NCBI RefSeq assembly: GCF_006716565.1
Contig: NZ_VFPG01000002.1
Span: forward strand, 186,001 to 250,000
DNA: 64,000 bases
Origin: Nocardia bhagyanarayanae
Lineage (GTDB): Bacteria; Actinomycetota; Actinomycetes; Mycobacteriales; Mycobacteriaceae
Direction of reading: 5' to 3'
A program made the position numbers and the translations under genes. The stretch's first letter is position 1. The number at the start of each line of letters is the position of its first letter. Shown here piece by piece: positions 56,001 through 64,000 of this stretch. The notes under the pieces are model-generated. The model saw only the letters and a list, made by a program, of their open reading frames with translations. It did no database searches and was not told the DNA's origin.

Positions 56001-57988
56001 GCGCGTGGGAAAGCGTGAAGCGGCACTTCCGCGAGATGGACATCGATACCCAGACCGAGGACTTCACCGTGGTCGGCATCGGCGACATGAGCGGCGACGT
56101 CTTCGGCAACGGCATGCTGCTCTCCGAGCACATCCGCTTGGTCGCGGCCTTCGACCACCGGCACATCTTCCTCGACCCGAATCCGGACGCCGCCCGGTCC
56201 TTCCGCGAGCGGCAGCGCATGTTCGCGTTGCCGCGGTCGTCGTGGGCCGACTACGACACCTCGCTGATCAGCGCGGGCGGCGGCGTCTGGGATCGCACGG
56301 TGAAGTCCGTGCCGATCAGCCCGCAGGCGCGGATCGCACTCGGCCTCGGCGAGGACGCGGAGTCCCTCTCGCCGCCGGAACTGGTGCGGGCCATCCTGCT
56401 CGCGCCCGCGCAACTGCTGTGGAACGGTGGCATCGGCACCTACATCAAGGCGAGCACCGAGTCCAACGCCGACGTCGGCGACAAGTCCAACGATCCGGTG
56501 CGCGTCAACGGAAACCAGTTGCGCGTCAGGGTGATCGGCGAGGGCGGCAACCTCGGCGCCACCGCGCTCGGCCGCATCGAGTTCACCCGCAACGGCGGCA
56601 AGATGAACACCGACGCGCTGGACAACTCCGCGGGCGTGGACTGCTCCGACCACGAGGTCAACATCAAGGTTCTGCTCGACGGCGTGGTCAGTGGCGGGCT
56701 GCTGCCCGAGGAGGAGCGCAACCCGCTGCTCGCCTCCATGACCGACGAGGTCGCCAGAATGGTGTTGCGCGACAACGTCTCCCAGAACTTCCTCATGGGG
56801 ATGTCGCGCTTCGAGGCGCCGCGCATGATGAACGTCAACATGCGGCTCATCGACGACCTCGAACAGCGCCGCGGCCTGGATCGCGAACTCGAGGCGCTGC
56901 CCTCCGACGCCGAGATGAAGCGCCGTCAGGAGGACGGCGCGGGCCTGTGCTCGCCGGAGCTGGCCAATCTTATGGCCCACGTGAAGCTCTCGCTCAAGGC
57001 CGACCTGCTCGACTCCGATCTGCCGGACATGGCCTACTTCGCGGCCCGTCTGCCGGAGTACTTCCCGACGCCGCTGCGGGACCGTTTCGGCAGCGCCATC
57101 AAGAAGCACCGGCTGCGCCGGGAGATCGTCACCACGATGATCGCGAACGAGATGGTGGACTACGGCGGGATCAGCTACGCCTTCCGGCTGATCGAGGAGG
57201 TGGGCGCGACGACCGCCGACGCGGTGCGCGCCTTCGCCGCGACCACCGAGATCTTCGACCTGCACGCCATGTGGGCGCGGATCCGCTCGGCCGACATCCC
57301 CATCTCGGTGCGCGACGAACTGGAGCTGGAGACCAAGCGCACTCTCGACCGCGCCTCGCGGTGGCTGCTCAGCAACCGCCCGCAGCCGATCGCCGTCGGC
57401 GCCGAGATCAACCGGTACAGCCGGGGCGTGCGCGAGCTGGCCTCGAAGGTTCCGGGCTGGCTGCGCGGTCACCACGTGGCGACGTTGACCGATCAGTCCG
57501 CGGAGTTGATCGCGCGCGGCGCGCCGACCGATCTGGCCACCGAGGTGTTCGGCCTGCTGACTCTGTTCCCGCTGCTCGACGTGCTCGACATCGCCGACAT
57601 CACCGACCGCGACGGCGAGGAGGTCGGCGCGCTGTACTACGCGCTGAACGACCACCTCAAGATCGATTGGCTGCTCCAGGCGGTGAGTCATCTGGAGCGC
57701 GGGGACCGGTGGCACGCGCTGGCCAGGCTGGCGCTGCGCGACGACATGTACGGTTCGCTGCGCTCGCTCACCCTGGACGTGCTCTCCGCCGGTGAGCCGG
57801 AGGAGACCGCCGACGAGAAGATCGCCTACTGGGAGTCGAAGAACCAGTCCAGGCTGGGCCGCGCGCGGGCGGCGCTGTCGGAACTGTTCGAATCCGGCGC
57901 TCACGACCTGGCGACGCTGTCCGTTGCGGCGCGGCAGGTGCGCAGCATGGTCAGTGGTGTCGGCGCGCAATCGGAGGTGCCTCGGTAA
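53039..57988 (+). CDS. gdh: NAD-specific glutamate dehydrogenase, large (180 kDa) type
   Basis: A 1649-residue enzyme that oxidises glutamate to 2-oxoglutarate and ammonia with NAD; length matches the L-180 class of Streptomyces and Rv2476c. The N-terminal about 700 residues contain ACT-like regulatory modules; the catalytic region (about 740-1290) shows RGGLRWSDR, the substrate lysine loop VPVGAKGGFVVKR, FSDIANEVA and GEGGNLGATALGRIEF; a helical C-terminal domain follows. In mycobacteria this class is inhibited by the FHA protein GarA. ATG 53039 has GAGGGAG 9-10 bases upstream; longer in-frame starts exist but lack support. Confidence 0.95.
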   Translation: MTVSSELSSAAWAASLPQSLRGDLATLEEAYFRHVDAGDVDCAITGITQIFRRHLELAMTRQTGRALVRVYHPDDGSGLGAAVQVVTDDMSLLVESITSSLSRIGVSVSEVIHPIFEVERDDDGRLTRAVPHEVDANGSMALRESWMHLQLHPSTSRAQLERIEHSMPDVIADVRQVIGDTEAIKQVQRDLADDLERAAKTGAAPFSETELTDCANLLRWLGQGNFTVLGYARYRLSTEGEKTVSNPLPGTCLGVLRPDVGTDFRVPVNGADRPLLMLTQGLVPATVHRSVYPYFVGVADFDESGAIIGEHLFIGVFTVTAVHENVLDIPVIGRQVRAVIEESGFDLDSFSGQAMLEVIQSFPRTELFSSDIETMRRTALAVLNVGLRRQVRLFMRLDTYGRFVACLVYLPRDRYTTRVRLEMQDILVRELGGVSIDYSARVSESELASVYFTVRMPDVEITAPTVPGEAPAIADTSEANRLRIQRLLAEASNTWDDHLNDEVSTSTVLDPALVQRYAAAFPEGYKQDFSPGRALRDIGRLERLAEGAIAQHLYRKPESAPGSWRFTLYIGGTGISLSQVLPVLQSLGVEVVDERPYQIQLDPVAPGGPSVERWIYDFGLLARPELLRSSLDRDLDAELLESPARADALEAEVRGLRERFTDAFEAVWYDRAEADGLNELVLRARLPWRAVSILRTYAKYLQQAGFPYSQANIARVLLTYPDVARLFVDLFTARFDPDTVSAERAAELETMLRARIDEVVSLDADRILRAILGLIKATLRTNYYVTDVEGRSRDYVSMKVEPREIAELPKPRPQFEIFVYSPRVEGVHLRFGPVARGGLRWSDRLEDFRTEILGLVKAQAVKNAVIVPVGAKGGFVVKRPPASTGDPGADRQALGAEGVACYRTFISGLLDITDNVDLATGRVLPPARVVRRDGDDTYLVVAADKGTATFSDIANEVAQSYGFWLGDAFASGGSAGYDHKAMGITAKGAWESVKRHFREMDIDTQTEDFTVVGIGDMSGDVFGNGMLLSEHIRLVAAFDHRHIFLDPNPDAARSFRERQRMFALPRSSWADYDTSLISAGGGVWDRTVKSVPISPQARIALGLGEDAESLSPPELVRAILLAPAQLLWNGGIGTYIKASTESNADVGDKSNDPVRVNGNQLRVRVIGEGGNLGATALGRIEFTRNGGKMNTDALDNSAGVDCSDHEVNIKVLLDGVVSGGLLPEEERNPLLASMTDEVARMVLRDNVSQNFLMGMSRFEAPRMMNVNMRLIDDLEQRRGLDRELEALPSDAEMKRRQEDGAGLCSPELANLMAHVKLSLKADLLDSDLPDMAYFAARLPEYFPTPLRDRFGSAIKKHRLRREIVTTMIANEMVDYGGISYAFRLIEEVGATTADAVRAFAATTEIFDLHAMWARIRSADIPISVRDELELETKRTLDRASRWLLSNRPQPIAVGAEINRYSRGVRELASKVPGWLRGHHVATLTDQSAELIARGAPTDLATEVFGLLTLFPLLDVLDIADITDRDGEEVGALYYALNDHLKIDWLLQAVSHLERGDRWHALARLALRDDMYGSLRSLTLDVLSAGEPEETADEKIAYWESKNQSRLGRARAALSELFESGAHDLATLSVAARQVRSMVSGVGAQSEVPR

Positions 57989-58050
57989 GGCGTGTCCCTG
58001 CCCTCGCTTTCCGGCCGTACGGGGACTGTCGGCCGACTGCACCAGGCCTG

Positions 58051-58078
58051 TGTCGGGGTCCGCCCGCGGCCCCCGACA
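58051..58078 (+). terminator. Hairpin after gdh
   Basis: TGTCGGGG and CCCCGACA pair perfectly around a GC-rich 12-base loop, 62 bp after the gdh stop; a partial terminator or processing site. Confidence 0.5.
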
Positions 58079-58259
58079 GGACTCCTCGGGCCGACATTGC
58101 GATACTGGACGGCGAAGATCGGTCTCGATCCGGGTGCGTCCCGGATCGCAGTGTCGGTGTTGTCGGATTTCAGACCCACGATCTCGCCTCGTCTGCCTGT
58201 TGCGACGCCGCAGCGTGTGCGTCCTGGTGGGTGACTGGGCGTCCACCGGAGGTACCACA

Positions 58260-58730
58260 GTGACGAATTCGTTGAACGGTAACGGGAAGGGACACGGAAG
58301 TTCCGTGCTGCTGCCCAAGCGCTTTCACGCCAAGGTCGAGATCCGGTGGTCCGACATGGACGTGTTCCAGCACGTCAACCATGCCAGGATGGTGACCCTG
58401 CTGGAAGAGGCGCGTATCCCGTGGCTGTTCGAGGAAGGCCGCCCGACCTCCTCGTTGCGGTCCGGCTGTGTGCTGGCGGACCTGCGCGTGCGCTACCGCG
58501 GGCAGCTGCGCCACGAGGACACCCCGCTCGATATCGCGATGTGGATCGAGCAGTTGCGCGCGGTCGATTTCACGGTCGGCTACGAGGTGCGGGCCAACGG
58601 CGCGGCGCCCGACTCGCCGCCCGCCGTGCTTGCCACCACCCAGCTCGCGGCGTTCGACATCGACACCCAGCGGCTGCGCCGCCTGACCGAGCCGGAGCGC
58701 GAGTACCTGGCCGGGTGGATGGACAAGTGA
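58260..58730 (+). CDS. Acyl-CoA thioesterase, hotdog fold
   Basis: A 156-residue 4-hydroxybenzoyl-CoA-thioesterase-like protein. EIRWSDMDVFQHVNHARMVTLLEEAR (about 27-52) contains the catalytic Asp and the HVNH segment of the family. GTG 58260 has GGAGG 7 bases upstream. It corresponds to Rv2475c, which follows gdh in M. tuberculosis. The acyl substrate is unknown. Confidence 0.92.
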   Translation: MTNSLNGNGKGHGSSVLLPKRFHAKVEIRWSDMDVFQHVNHARMVTLLEEARIPWLFEEGRPTSSLRSGCVLADLRVRYRGQLRHEDTPLDIAMWIEQLRAVDFTVGYEVRANGAAPDSPPAVLATTQLAAFDIDTQRLRRLTEPEREYLAGWMDK

Positions 58731-58772
58731 CCGCGACCCGATCGCCCGTCCCGTGACGACAGAACGGTTGTG

Positions 58773-59438
58773 ATGGCAGAGCAGCGCGTGCTGCACGTTT
58801 CCGACCCGGCCGAACGCGAGAACCTCGCCACCTTCCTGAGCAGGGCCGTCCGGCTGGACCAAGCCGCGGTGGTGCGCCTGCGCCGCCGCGGCGAGAAATA
58901 CGTATCGGCCTGGGTCGCAACGGGTTTCGAGGCGCTCGCGGTGCGGACGGTGATCGCCGAACTCGGCGTCGACGATGTCACCGTCGGCGCCGACCTGGTG
59001 CTGGCCGGACTGGCCTCGGGTAGCCCGATCGACCTGGGTTACTCGATGGACTCGGCCTGGCGCGGCGCGCTGCCGCCCGGCGACGGATTCGCGCACGTCG
59101 ACGATGTGCCCGCCCGCACCCTCGTCGAATTGGCCGAGCGCGGAGCGGAATTGGCCAAGGAACACGGCAGCCAGCACGGTCCGCCCGCCTCGCTGCTCGA
59201 CCAGACCGTGCTCACCGTCTCGGCCGCCGACACCCGGGTGGAGGTGCCGATGCGCGTCGTCTTCGCCCTCACCGCAATGGATTTCATCCCGCATTCCGGT
59301 GAGAAGGCCGAGGCGCGCCGCATCCCGCCCGCCGAAATCGTGCGCGTCCGCGCCACCGCCACCTGGCTGCGCCTCGACGCCCGCTACGGTTCGGTCGCCC
59401 GCCGCCGCGCGGGCAGTATCCCGCTGCTGCCGAGCTGA
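58773..59438 (+). CDS. Conserved actinobacterial protein (Rv2474c-like position)
   Basis: A 221-residue soluble protein without membrane segments, starting MAEQRVLHVSDPAERENLATFLSRAVRLD. It is mixed alpha/beta with the central AWVATGFEALAVRTVIAEL and a C-terminal RATATWLRLDARYGSV. No catalytic motif recognised. The order gdh, thioesterase, this gene is that of Rv2476c-Rv2475c-Rv2474c, which supports a link to that cluster. A GTG immediately before the ATG (58770) could be the real start. Confidence 0.8.
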   Translation: MAEQRVLHVSDPAERENLATFLSRAVRLDQAAVVRLRRRGEKYVSAWVATGFEALAVRTVIAELGVDDVTVGADLVLAGLASGSPIDLGYSMDSAWRGALPPGDGFAHVDDVPARTLVELAERGAELAKEHGSQHGPPASLLDQTVLTVSAADTRVEVPMRVVFALTAMDFIPHSGEKAEARRIPPAEIVRVRATATWLRLDARYGSVARRRAGSIPLLPS

Positions 59439-59576
59439 ACGCACGGCCGCCGACCGGTACGGAGGGGCACGGACGGTCATCCGCTGGCCGAGCGGCGTGC
59501 GTCGGTTGGCCAGGCACGGCCGAGTCGTGGCACACCGCTACATGGCAGGACTAGCCCGCCGAGTCTCGCCGGCGGA

Positions 59577-59888
59577 TCAGGAAACCCCGAGGAGCCGCAG
59601 CAGGGCGGTGGTCGCCGCGGCGGCCAAGATCACCACGAGCAGTGGGCTGCGCCGCCACGCGAGCACCCCGCCGACCACCACCCCGGCGGGCAGCGCGACG
59701 CCGACATGCCCCGTACCGAAGGGCAGCGTCGTCACGGCGACCAGCGCGGCCAACAGCACGACCGCGCCGATCTCCAGCAGCTGGCGCGCACGTTCCGGAA
59801 AGCGGACGCGGCTGCGCAACGCGGGCCCGGCCCAGCGGAAGGCGTAGGTGCCCGCGGCGAGGGCGATCACTCCGGCGGCCAGCATCAT
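59577..59888 (-). CDS. azlD: AzlD-type branched-chain amino-acid exporter subunit
   Basis: A 103-residue membrane protein with four segments (about 3-17, 38-55, 62-77, 80-99) and FRWAGPALRSRVRFPERARQLLE between the first two, as in AzlD/BrnE. It pairs with AzlC to export branched-chain amino acids or analogues. ATGATG at its start overlaps the azlC stop, so the two are coupled. Confidence 0.9.
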   Translation of the reverse strand: MMLAAGVIALAAGTYAFRWAGPALRSRVRFPERARQLLEIGAVVLLAALVAVTTLPFGTGHVGVALPAGVVVGGVLAWRRSPLLVVILAAAATTALLRLLGVS

Positions 59889-60625
59889 CGAGCCTCCTCG
59901 GGGCCGCAGTCACAGGAAACGTAGTCGGCGTTCGGTTGCGCGGAGTCCTCAGCGCCGCGCCCCAGCATGATCGCCGCGACCACCACCCCCGAAAGAGCTA
60001 GCAGCACCGGCAAACCCGCGGGCAGGAACGGCGCGCTCAGCACCGCGACGCCCGTGCCGACGCACACCGCCCCGAACGTCGTCCGGTCGCGCAGCGCCGG
60101 AATGACCAACGCGAGCAACACCGCGGGGAACACCGCGTCCAGCCCGAGCACCGAGGTGTCCGGCACCACCGTCCCGATGAGCGCGCCGAGCGCCGCACCG
60201 CCCGGCCAGGCGAGCAGAACACCGAGCCCGCAGGCCCAGTAGACGGCGCGGCGGCGGTCGGGTTCGGATTCGGCGAGCGCCATCGCGACCGCCTCGTCGT
60301 TCATCACGTGCACGCCGATCAGCCGCCGCCACCCGGTGCCGACGACGTCGGGGACCGACAGCCCGTAGGGCAGGTGTCGCGCGTTGACCAGCAGTCCGGC
60401 CAGCGTCGCCGCGATCGGGTTGCCGCCCGCCGCGACGATGCCGATGAACAGGAACTCCGCGCCGCCCGCGAGCACGACGGTGCCGAGCAGCACCGGCAGC
60501 CACACCGGAAAGCCCTCGGCCACCGCGGTCGTACCGTAGGAGACGCCGATGACGGCGACCGCGAGGCACACCGCCGCGATGCCGGACAGCGTCTCCCGGT
60601 CCAGTGTTCGCCATATCGAACGCAT
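59885..60625 (-). CDS. azlC: AzlC-type branched-chain amino-acid exporter subunit
   Basis: A 246-residue membrane protein with about six to seven segments. LLVNARHLPYGLSV and HVMNDEAVAMALAE are the AzlC/BrnF signature. Residues 236-246 (DYVSCDCGPEEAR) add an unusual Cys-rich tail. ATG 60625 follows a full promoter by 7 bases (TTGACG-17-CACTAT), so the mRNA is leaderless. It diverges from an XRE-cupin regulator. Confidence 0.92.
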   Translation of the reverse strand: MRSIWRTLDRETLSGIAAVCLAVAVIGVSYGTTAVAEGFPVWLPVLLGTVVLAGGAEFLFIGIVAAGGNPIAATLAGLLVNARHLPYGLSVPDVVGTGWRRLIGVHVMNDEAVAMALAESEPDRRRAVYWACGLGVLLAWPGGAALGALIGTVVPDTSVLGLDAVFPAVLLALVIPALRDRTTFGAVCVGTGVAVLSAPFLPAGLPVLLALSGVVVAAIMLGRGAEDSAQPNADYVSCDCGPEEAR

Positions 60626-60632
60626 GTAGCTT

Positions 60633-60661
60633 ATAGTGAACATGGCAGGCCGGTTCGTCAA
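60633..60661 (-). promoter_or_regulatory. Promoter of azlCD
   Basis: On the minus strand TTGACG (60661-60656), a 17-bp spacer and CACTAT (60638-60633) precede the azlC ATG by 7 bases. Confidence 0.7.
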
Positions 60662-60705
60662 TATGGTTTTCTGTTGGGCGGTTCGGACTCGACGGGAGCT
60701 GGGGC

Positions 60706-61275
60706 ATGGCGCGGAACGACACCACGACGGCGACGCCGCAGGCGGTGATCGCGGCTTCGCTGCGCCGCGAGCGCACCCGCGCCGGGCTCTCGCTGAGCGA
60801 GGTGGCCAACCGGGCAGGCATCGCGAAATCCACGCTCTCCCAATTGGAGTCGGGCAGCGGGAACCCGAGCCTGGAAACGCTGTGGGCGCTGTGCGTCGCG
60901 CTGGACATGCCGTTCTCCCGGCTGCTCGATCCGCCGCGACCGACCGTTCAGGTGATCCGGGCGGGCGAGGGGCCGCGAGTGGCCGCCGAGCAGTCGGAAT
61001 ACACCGCCACGCTGCTCGCGTCCGGTTTGCCGAACACTCGCCGCGACCTGTTTCGCATCACCGCCGAACCCGGCCACCCGCGCGCGTCGGACCCGCACAT
61101 CCCGGGCGTGATCGAGCACGTGCTACTCGCCGCGGGGCGGGCTGTGGTCGGCCCGACCGAGTCGCCGGTGGAGCTGGGGCCGGGCGACTACATCGCGTAT
61201 CCGGGCGACGCTCCGCACATCTTCGAGGCGCTGGAACCCGGCACCTGGGCGACACTCGTCGTCGAGTACGCCTGA
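60706..61275 (+). CDS. XRE-cupin transcriptional regulator
   Basis: A 189-residue regulator: helix-turn-helix at about 12-67 (LRRERTRAGLSLSEVANRAGIAKSTLSQLESGSGNPSLETL) and a cupin domain at about 105-188 ending VELGPGDYIAYPGDAPHIFEAL. XRE-cupin proteins adjacent to azlCD typically repress the exporter and sense an amino acid through the cupin. The azlC promoter lies in the 80-bp intergenic gap, so control is likely. Confidence 0.93.
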   Translation: MARNDTTTATPQAVIAASLRRERTRAGLSLSEVANRAGIAKSTLSQLESGSGNPSLETLWALCVALDMPFSRLLDPPRPTVQVIRAGEGPRVAAEQSEYTATLLASGLPNTRRDLFRITAEPGHPRASDPHIPGVIEHVLLAAGRAVVGPTESPVELGPGDYIAYPGDAPHIFEALEPGTWATLVVEYA

Positions 61276-61300
61276 GCTCGCCGGCTCGGCGGGACGAATC

Positions 61301-62017
61301 TCAGGCAGCGCCTTCGCCGAGGTACTGCAACCACAGCGGATCGAGGTCCGAGGTCGTGGACAGCAGCCGCCAGTGCGGCCCTTTCGGCGAGACCAGCGGA
61401 GATCGCAACGTCCAACCCAGCTCGCTGAGCAGCTTGTCGGCCTTGCGGTGGTTGCACGGCGCGCAGCTCGCCACGCAGTTCTCCCAGGAATGCTCGCCGC
61501 CGCGGCTGCGCGGGATGACGTGGTCGATGGTCTCGGCCTTGCCGCCGCAGTATCCGCAGCGGTAGCGGTCGCGGTGCATGAGCGCGGCCCTGGTCATCGG
61601 GACGCGGGCTCGATAGGGGACGCGCACGTAGGTGCGCAAACGGATGACCGAGGGAACGGCCACCTCGGCTCCGGCGGAATGGACGACCGGTCCTTCGGGA
61701 TTGTGGTGCACGGCGTCGGCCTTGTCGCAGATGAGCAGGACGACGGCACGGCGGGCGGACAACGCGGTGAGCGGCTCGTAGGTGGCGTTCAGAAGCAACA
61801 CCCGGCGCTTCAACCAGTTGGCGGTCTCGGCCTGGACCGGCGTGAGATGGTGGCCGTGATCGGCGCGATGAGGAGCCTCACCCGGGCGGTGGGATCCCGG
61901 ATGATGATCGGACAAGATGTGCAGCGGAGTAGCCCCCGACCCACGATTGTGGACGTCGGCGGGCTGGAGTTGTCGGTGGGTCCTGGCCTCGTGTGACCGG
62001 CCGTGCCGCTGCTTCAT
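61301..62017 (-). CDS. HNH endonuclease domain protein (Rv2469c-like)
   Basis: A protein of about 238 residues whose last 110 carry an HNH domain: CGYCGGKAETIDHVIPRSRG, NCVASCAPCNHRKADK, with two CxxC pairs binding zinc and the catalytic His in IDHVIP. The preceding VKRRVLLLNATYEPLTAL-like stretch (LKRRVLLLNATYEP here) is conserved in this actinobacterial group. The N-terminal His-rich part (SDHHPGSHRPGEAPHRADHGHH) is odd and its start uncertain; ATG 62017 is used. Function (repair, DNA processing) is not known; no methylase is near. Confidence 0.85.
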   Translation of the reverse strand: MKQRHGRSHEARTHRQLQPADVHNRGSGATPLHILSDHHPGSHRPGEAPHRADHGHHLTPVQAETANWLKRRVLLLNATYEPLTALSARRAVVLLICDKADAVHHNPEGPVVHSAGAEVAVPSVIRLRTYVRVPYRARVPMTRAALMHRDRYRCGYCGGKAETIDHVIPRSRGGEHSWENCVASCAPCNHRKADKLLSELGWTLRSPLVSPKGPHWRLLSTTSDLDPLWLQYLGEGAA

Positions 62018-62257
62018 CTGGGTGACCCCGATTTCGTCAGGTTCAAGATCATGTGATATCTCCCGCGGAGACTGCCACCAATATGACCATGGAACTGGCC
62101 TGATTGCACGGTGATTTCGCACAATGTTGGGTTAACTGCCGCTGAAGAGCCGCCGCTCCGCTATCTGGACCGCGGTCGCGCCTTCCGTCCAGCCGTGGCG
62201 GCCCGGCCCGCGCCGGGCACAATGGAGTGCGGGGATTCGACCAATCGAGAGGACCTG

Positions 62258-62662
62258 ATGACTTCGGGCGAGCAGACCACGACGTCGTTCTACGAGGCGG
62301 TCGGCGGCGCGGAGACGTTCCGCCGGCTCGTGGCGGTGTTCTACCGGGAGGTGGCCGCCGACGAGATCCTGCGCCCGCTCTATCCGGAAGAGGATCTCGG
62401 CCCCGCGGAGCGCAGGCTGCGCATGTTCCTCGAACAGTACTGGGGCGGTCCGCGCACCTATTCCGACGAACGCGGACACCCGAGGCTGCGGATGCGGCAC
62501 ATGCCGTTCACCATCGGCCCGCTCGAACGCGACGCCTGGCTGCGCTGCATGCACATCGCGGTCGCGGAGATCGAGCCGGAGGTCCTCGACGACGAACACC
62601 GCAAGGCCCTGCTCGACTACTTGGAGATGGCCGCGTACTCGCTGGTGAACTCGCCGATGTGA
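62258..62662 (+). CDS. glbO: Truncated haemoglobin, group II
   Basis: A 134-residue 2-over-2 globin. With a 6-residue offset the haem-pocket residues of M. tuberculosis trHbO are all present: Tyr29 (B10), Tyr42 (CD1), proximal His81 and Trp94 (G8). Such proteins bind O2 and may act in oxygen delivery or peroxide/NO chemistry. ATG 62258 has GAGAGGA about 6 bases upstream. Corresponds to Rv2470. Confidence 0.95.
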   Translation: MTSGEQTTTSFYEAVGGAETFRRLVAVFYREVAADEILRPLYPEEDLGPAERRLRMFLEQYWGGPRTYSDERGHPRLRMRHMPFTIGPLERDAWLRCMHIAVAEIEPEVLDDEHRKALLDYLEMAAYSLVNSPM

Positions 62663-62774
62663 GCCGCGGGGCGCCGCACCGGCCGAGAGAGCTATTCGCT
62701 GCGGATTTGCCGGATAGTGTGACATGCGGTCACCCGAAGAGAATTCGCCGTATGTCTTTGGCACTATTGCAAAC

Positions 62775-64000
62775 GTGACAGCTACACCTGCCGTGCAGGC
62801 GCCGGCGGATCGCAGCGGCCAGCCGTGGTGGCGTTCCGCCGTGTTCTACCAGGTCTACCCCCGTTCCTTCGCCGACTCCGATGGTGACGGCATCGGTGAT
62901 CTCGGCGGCGTCCGCGAGAAGCTCGGTTATCTGGAACTACTCGGCGTCGACGCGCTGTGGATCTGCCCCGTGATGCGGTCGCCGATGGCCGACGGCGGCT
63001 ACGACGTCGCCGATCCCCGCGATATCGACACCTTGTTCGGCGGCATGGCCGCGCTCGACGCGCTCATCGCCGAGGCGCACGCCCGGCGGCTCAAGGTCAC
63101 CATGGACCTGGTGCCGAATCACACCAGCAGCGAGCACCCCTGGTTCCAAGCGGCGCTGGCCGCTCCGCCCGGCAGCCCCGAACGGGCGCGCTACATCTTC
63201 CGCGACGGCCGCGGACCCAACGGCGACGAGCCGCCCAACAACTGGCCGAGCATCTTCCGCGGTCCGGCGTGGACCAGGATCACCGAGCCCGACGGCACGC
63301 CCGGCCAGTGGTACCTGCACCTCTTCGCGCCCGAGCAACCGGACCTGAACTGGGAGAACCCCGAAGTCATCGCGGATTTCGAGCAGACGCTGCGGTTCTG
63401 GCTCGACCGCGGCGTGGACGGTTTCCGCATCGACGTGGCGCACGGCATGGCCAAGCCGCCGGGCCTACCGGACATGGAGACCGTGTCCACCAAGATGCTG
63501 ATCCACGACGACAGCGACCCGCGCTTCAACAATCCGGCCGTGCACGACATCCACCGCCGCATCCGCAAGGTGATCGACGAATACCCGAACGCGGTGTCCA
63601 TCGGCGAGGTCTGGGTCGACGACAACACCCGCTTCGGCGAATACGTGCGACCCGACGAACTGCACCTGGCCTTCAACTTCCGCTTGGCCGAGACGGCGTT
63701 CACCGCCGAGGCGGTCCGCGACGCCATCGACAACTCGCTGGCCGCGGTCGCGCCGGTCGGCGCCTCGCCCACCTGGACCCTGTCCAACCACGACGTCGAA
63801 CGCGAGGTCACCCGCTACGGCGGCGGCGCGACCGGGTTGGCGCGGGCCAAGGCGATGATCCTGGTCGAGCTCGCGCTGCCAGGCGCGGTGTTCATCTACA
63901 ACGGCGCCGAACTCGGCCTGCCGAACGTGGACGACCTGCCCGAGGAAGTGCTGCAAGACCCCGTGTGGGAGCGGTCCGGGCGCACCGAACGCGGGCGCGA
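62775..64000 (+). CDS. GH13 alpha-glucosidase (AglA-like), 3' end outside window
   Basis: The first about 408 residues of a family-13 glycoside hydrolase. The conserved regions are present: LVPNHTS, GFRIDVAHG with nucleophile Asp220, SIGEVW with acid/base Glu278 and SNHDVER with Asp340. AVFYQVYPRSFADSDGDGIGDLGG starts the barrel, as in oligo-1,6-glucosidases and Rv2471 (aglA), which also follows glbO. GTG 62775 is 7 bases after CACTAT (leaderless). The reading frame continues past the window end. Confidence 0.94.
   Translation, partial: MTATPAVQAPADRSGQPWWRSAVFYQVYPRSFADSDGDGIGDLGGVREKLGYLELLGVDALWICPVMRSPMADGGYDVADPRDIDTLFGGMAALDALIAEAHARRLKVTMDLVPNHTSSEHPWFQAALAAPPGSPERARYIFRDGRGPNGDEPPNNWPSIFRGPAWTRITEPDGTPGQWYLHLFAPEQPDLNWENPEVIADFEQTLRFWLDRGVDGFRIDVAHGMAKPPGLPDMETVSTKMLIHDDSDPRFNNPAVHDIHRRIRKVIDEYPNAVSIGEVWVDDNTRFGEYVRPDELHLAFNFRLAETAFTAEAVRDAIDNSLAAVAPVGASPTWTLSNHDVEREVTRYGGGATGLARAKAMILVELALPGAVFIYNGAELGLPNVDDLPEEVLQDPVWERSGRTERGR

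Noticed and set aside
54926..58318. Very long antisense open frame opposite gdh
   Set aside because: It mirrors the codon bias of gdh; the plus strand has all GDH motifs.

Overview
The window is chromosomal DNA of a high-GC, mycolic-acid-type actinomycete, most likely Nocardia or a close relative. This rests on the GC-rich codon use, the many promoters with a TANNNT -10 box six to nine bases before the start codon (leaderless mRNAs), a DesA3-type acyl-CoA desaturase pair, an LpqS/CysK2/MFS locus, an LdtMt2-type L,D-transpeptidase, and a block (47-64 kb) whose genes match the Mycobacterium tuberculosis Rv2469c-Rv2478c neighbourhood. The genus call is inference; no rRNA is present. I see no insertion sequence, prophage, integrase or CRISPR array.

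Layout. 0-8 kb: end of a TetR regulator, Bcp peroxiredoxin, a DUF3618 membrane protein, small secreted excalibur and TGS-rich proteins, a divergent pirin/MarR pair, a secreted transglycosylase with a long non-coding upstream region, tRNA-Lys, an L,D-transpeptidase lipoprotein, tRNA-His and oligoribonuclease. 8-16 kb: a HerA-like ATPase, a diaminopimelate decarboxylase, a stand-alone carrier protein, an SDR, and a PadR-fadH operon with a TATGCA-N6-TGCATA operator. 16-22 kb: an MFS protein, a TetR regulator diverging from a ferredoxin reductase / desaturase / small-protein operon, and a DUF4254 protein. 22-27 kb: an lpqS-cysK2-MFS operon (copper and sulfur linked in mycobacteria), an excalibur lipoprotein and a DUF4389 membrane protein. 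27-33 kb: a three-gene ABC exporter operon diverging from an orphan ectB-type aminotransferase, an RDD protein, and a 445-bp nested inverted-repeat element.

33-44 kb: hutI-hutG, a 53-bp-unit tandem repeat array, a NUDIX protein, a secreted transglycosylase with a structured leader, a NatAB-like ABC pair, another small transglycosylase, a TetR/Old-Yellow-Enzyme operon with a palindromic operator, a VOC protein and tRNA-Arg. 44-50 kb: a CopD-CtaG fusion, a serine/threonine-dehydratase-like enzyme and a GH3 beta-glucosidase. 50-64 kb: SSB paralogue, EttA, the giant NAD-glutamate dehydrogenase preceded by a putative 19-codon leader peptide, a thioesterase, a conserved protein, azlCD with an XRE-cupin regulator, an HNH endonuclease, truncated haemoglobin GlbO, and the start of a GH13 alpha-glucosidase cut by the window edge.

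The strongest undescribed signals are in non-coding DNA: the nested inverted-repeat element at 32.4-32.9 kb, the 53-bp minisatellite at 35.3-35.9 kb (same unit size as many mycobacterial MIRUs), hairpins at the 5' leaders of two tRNAs, and the leader ORF of gdh. Among proteins, the 101-aa product fused into the desaturase operon and the His-rich LpqS homologue merit most attention.
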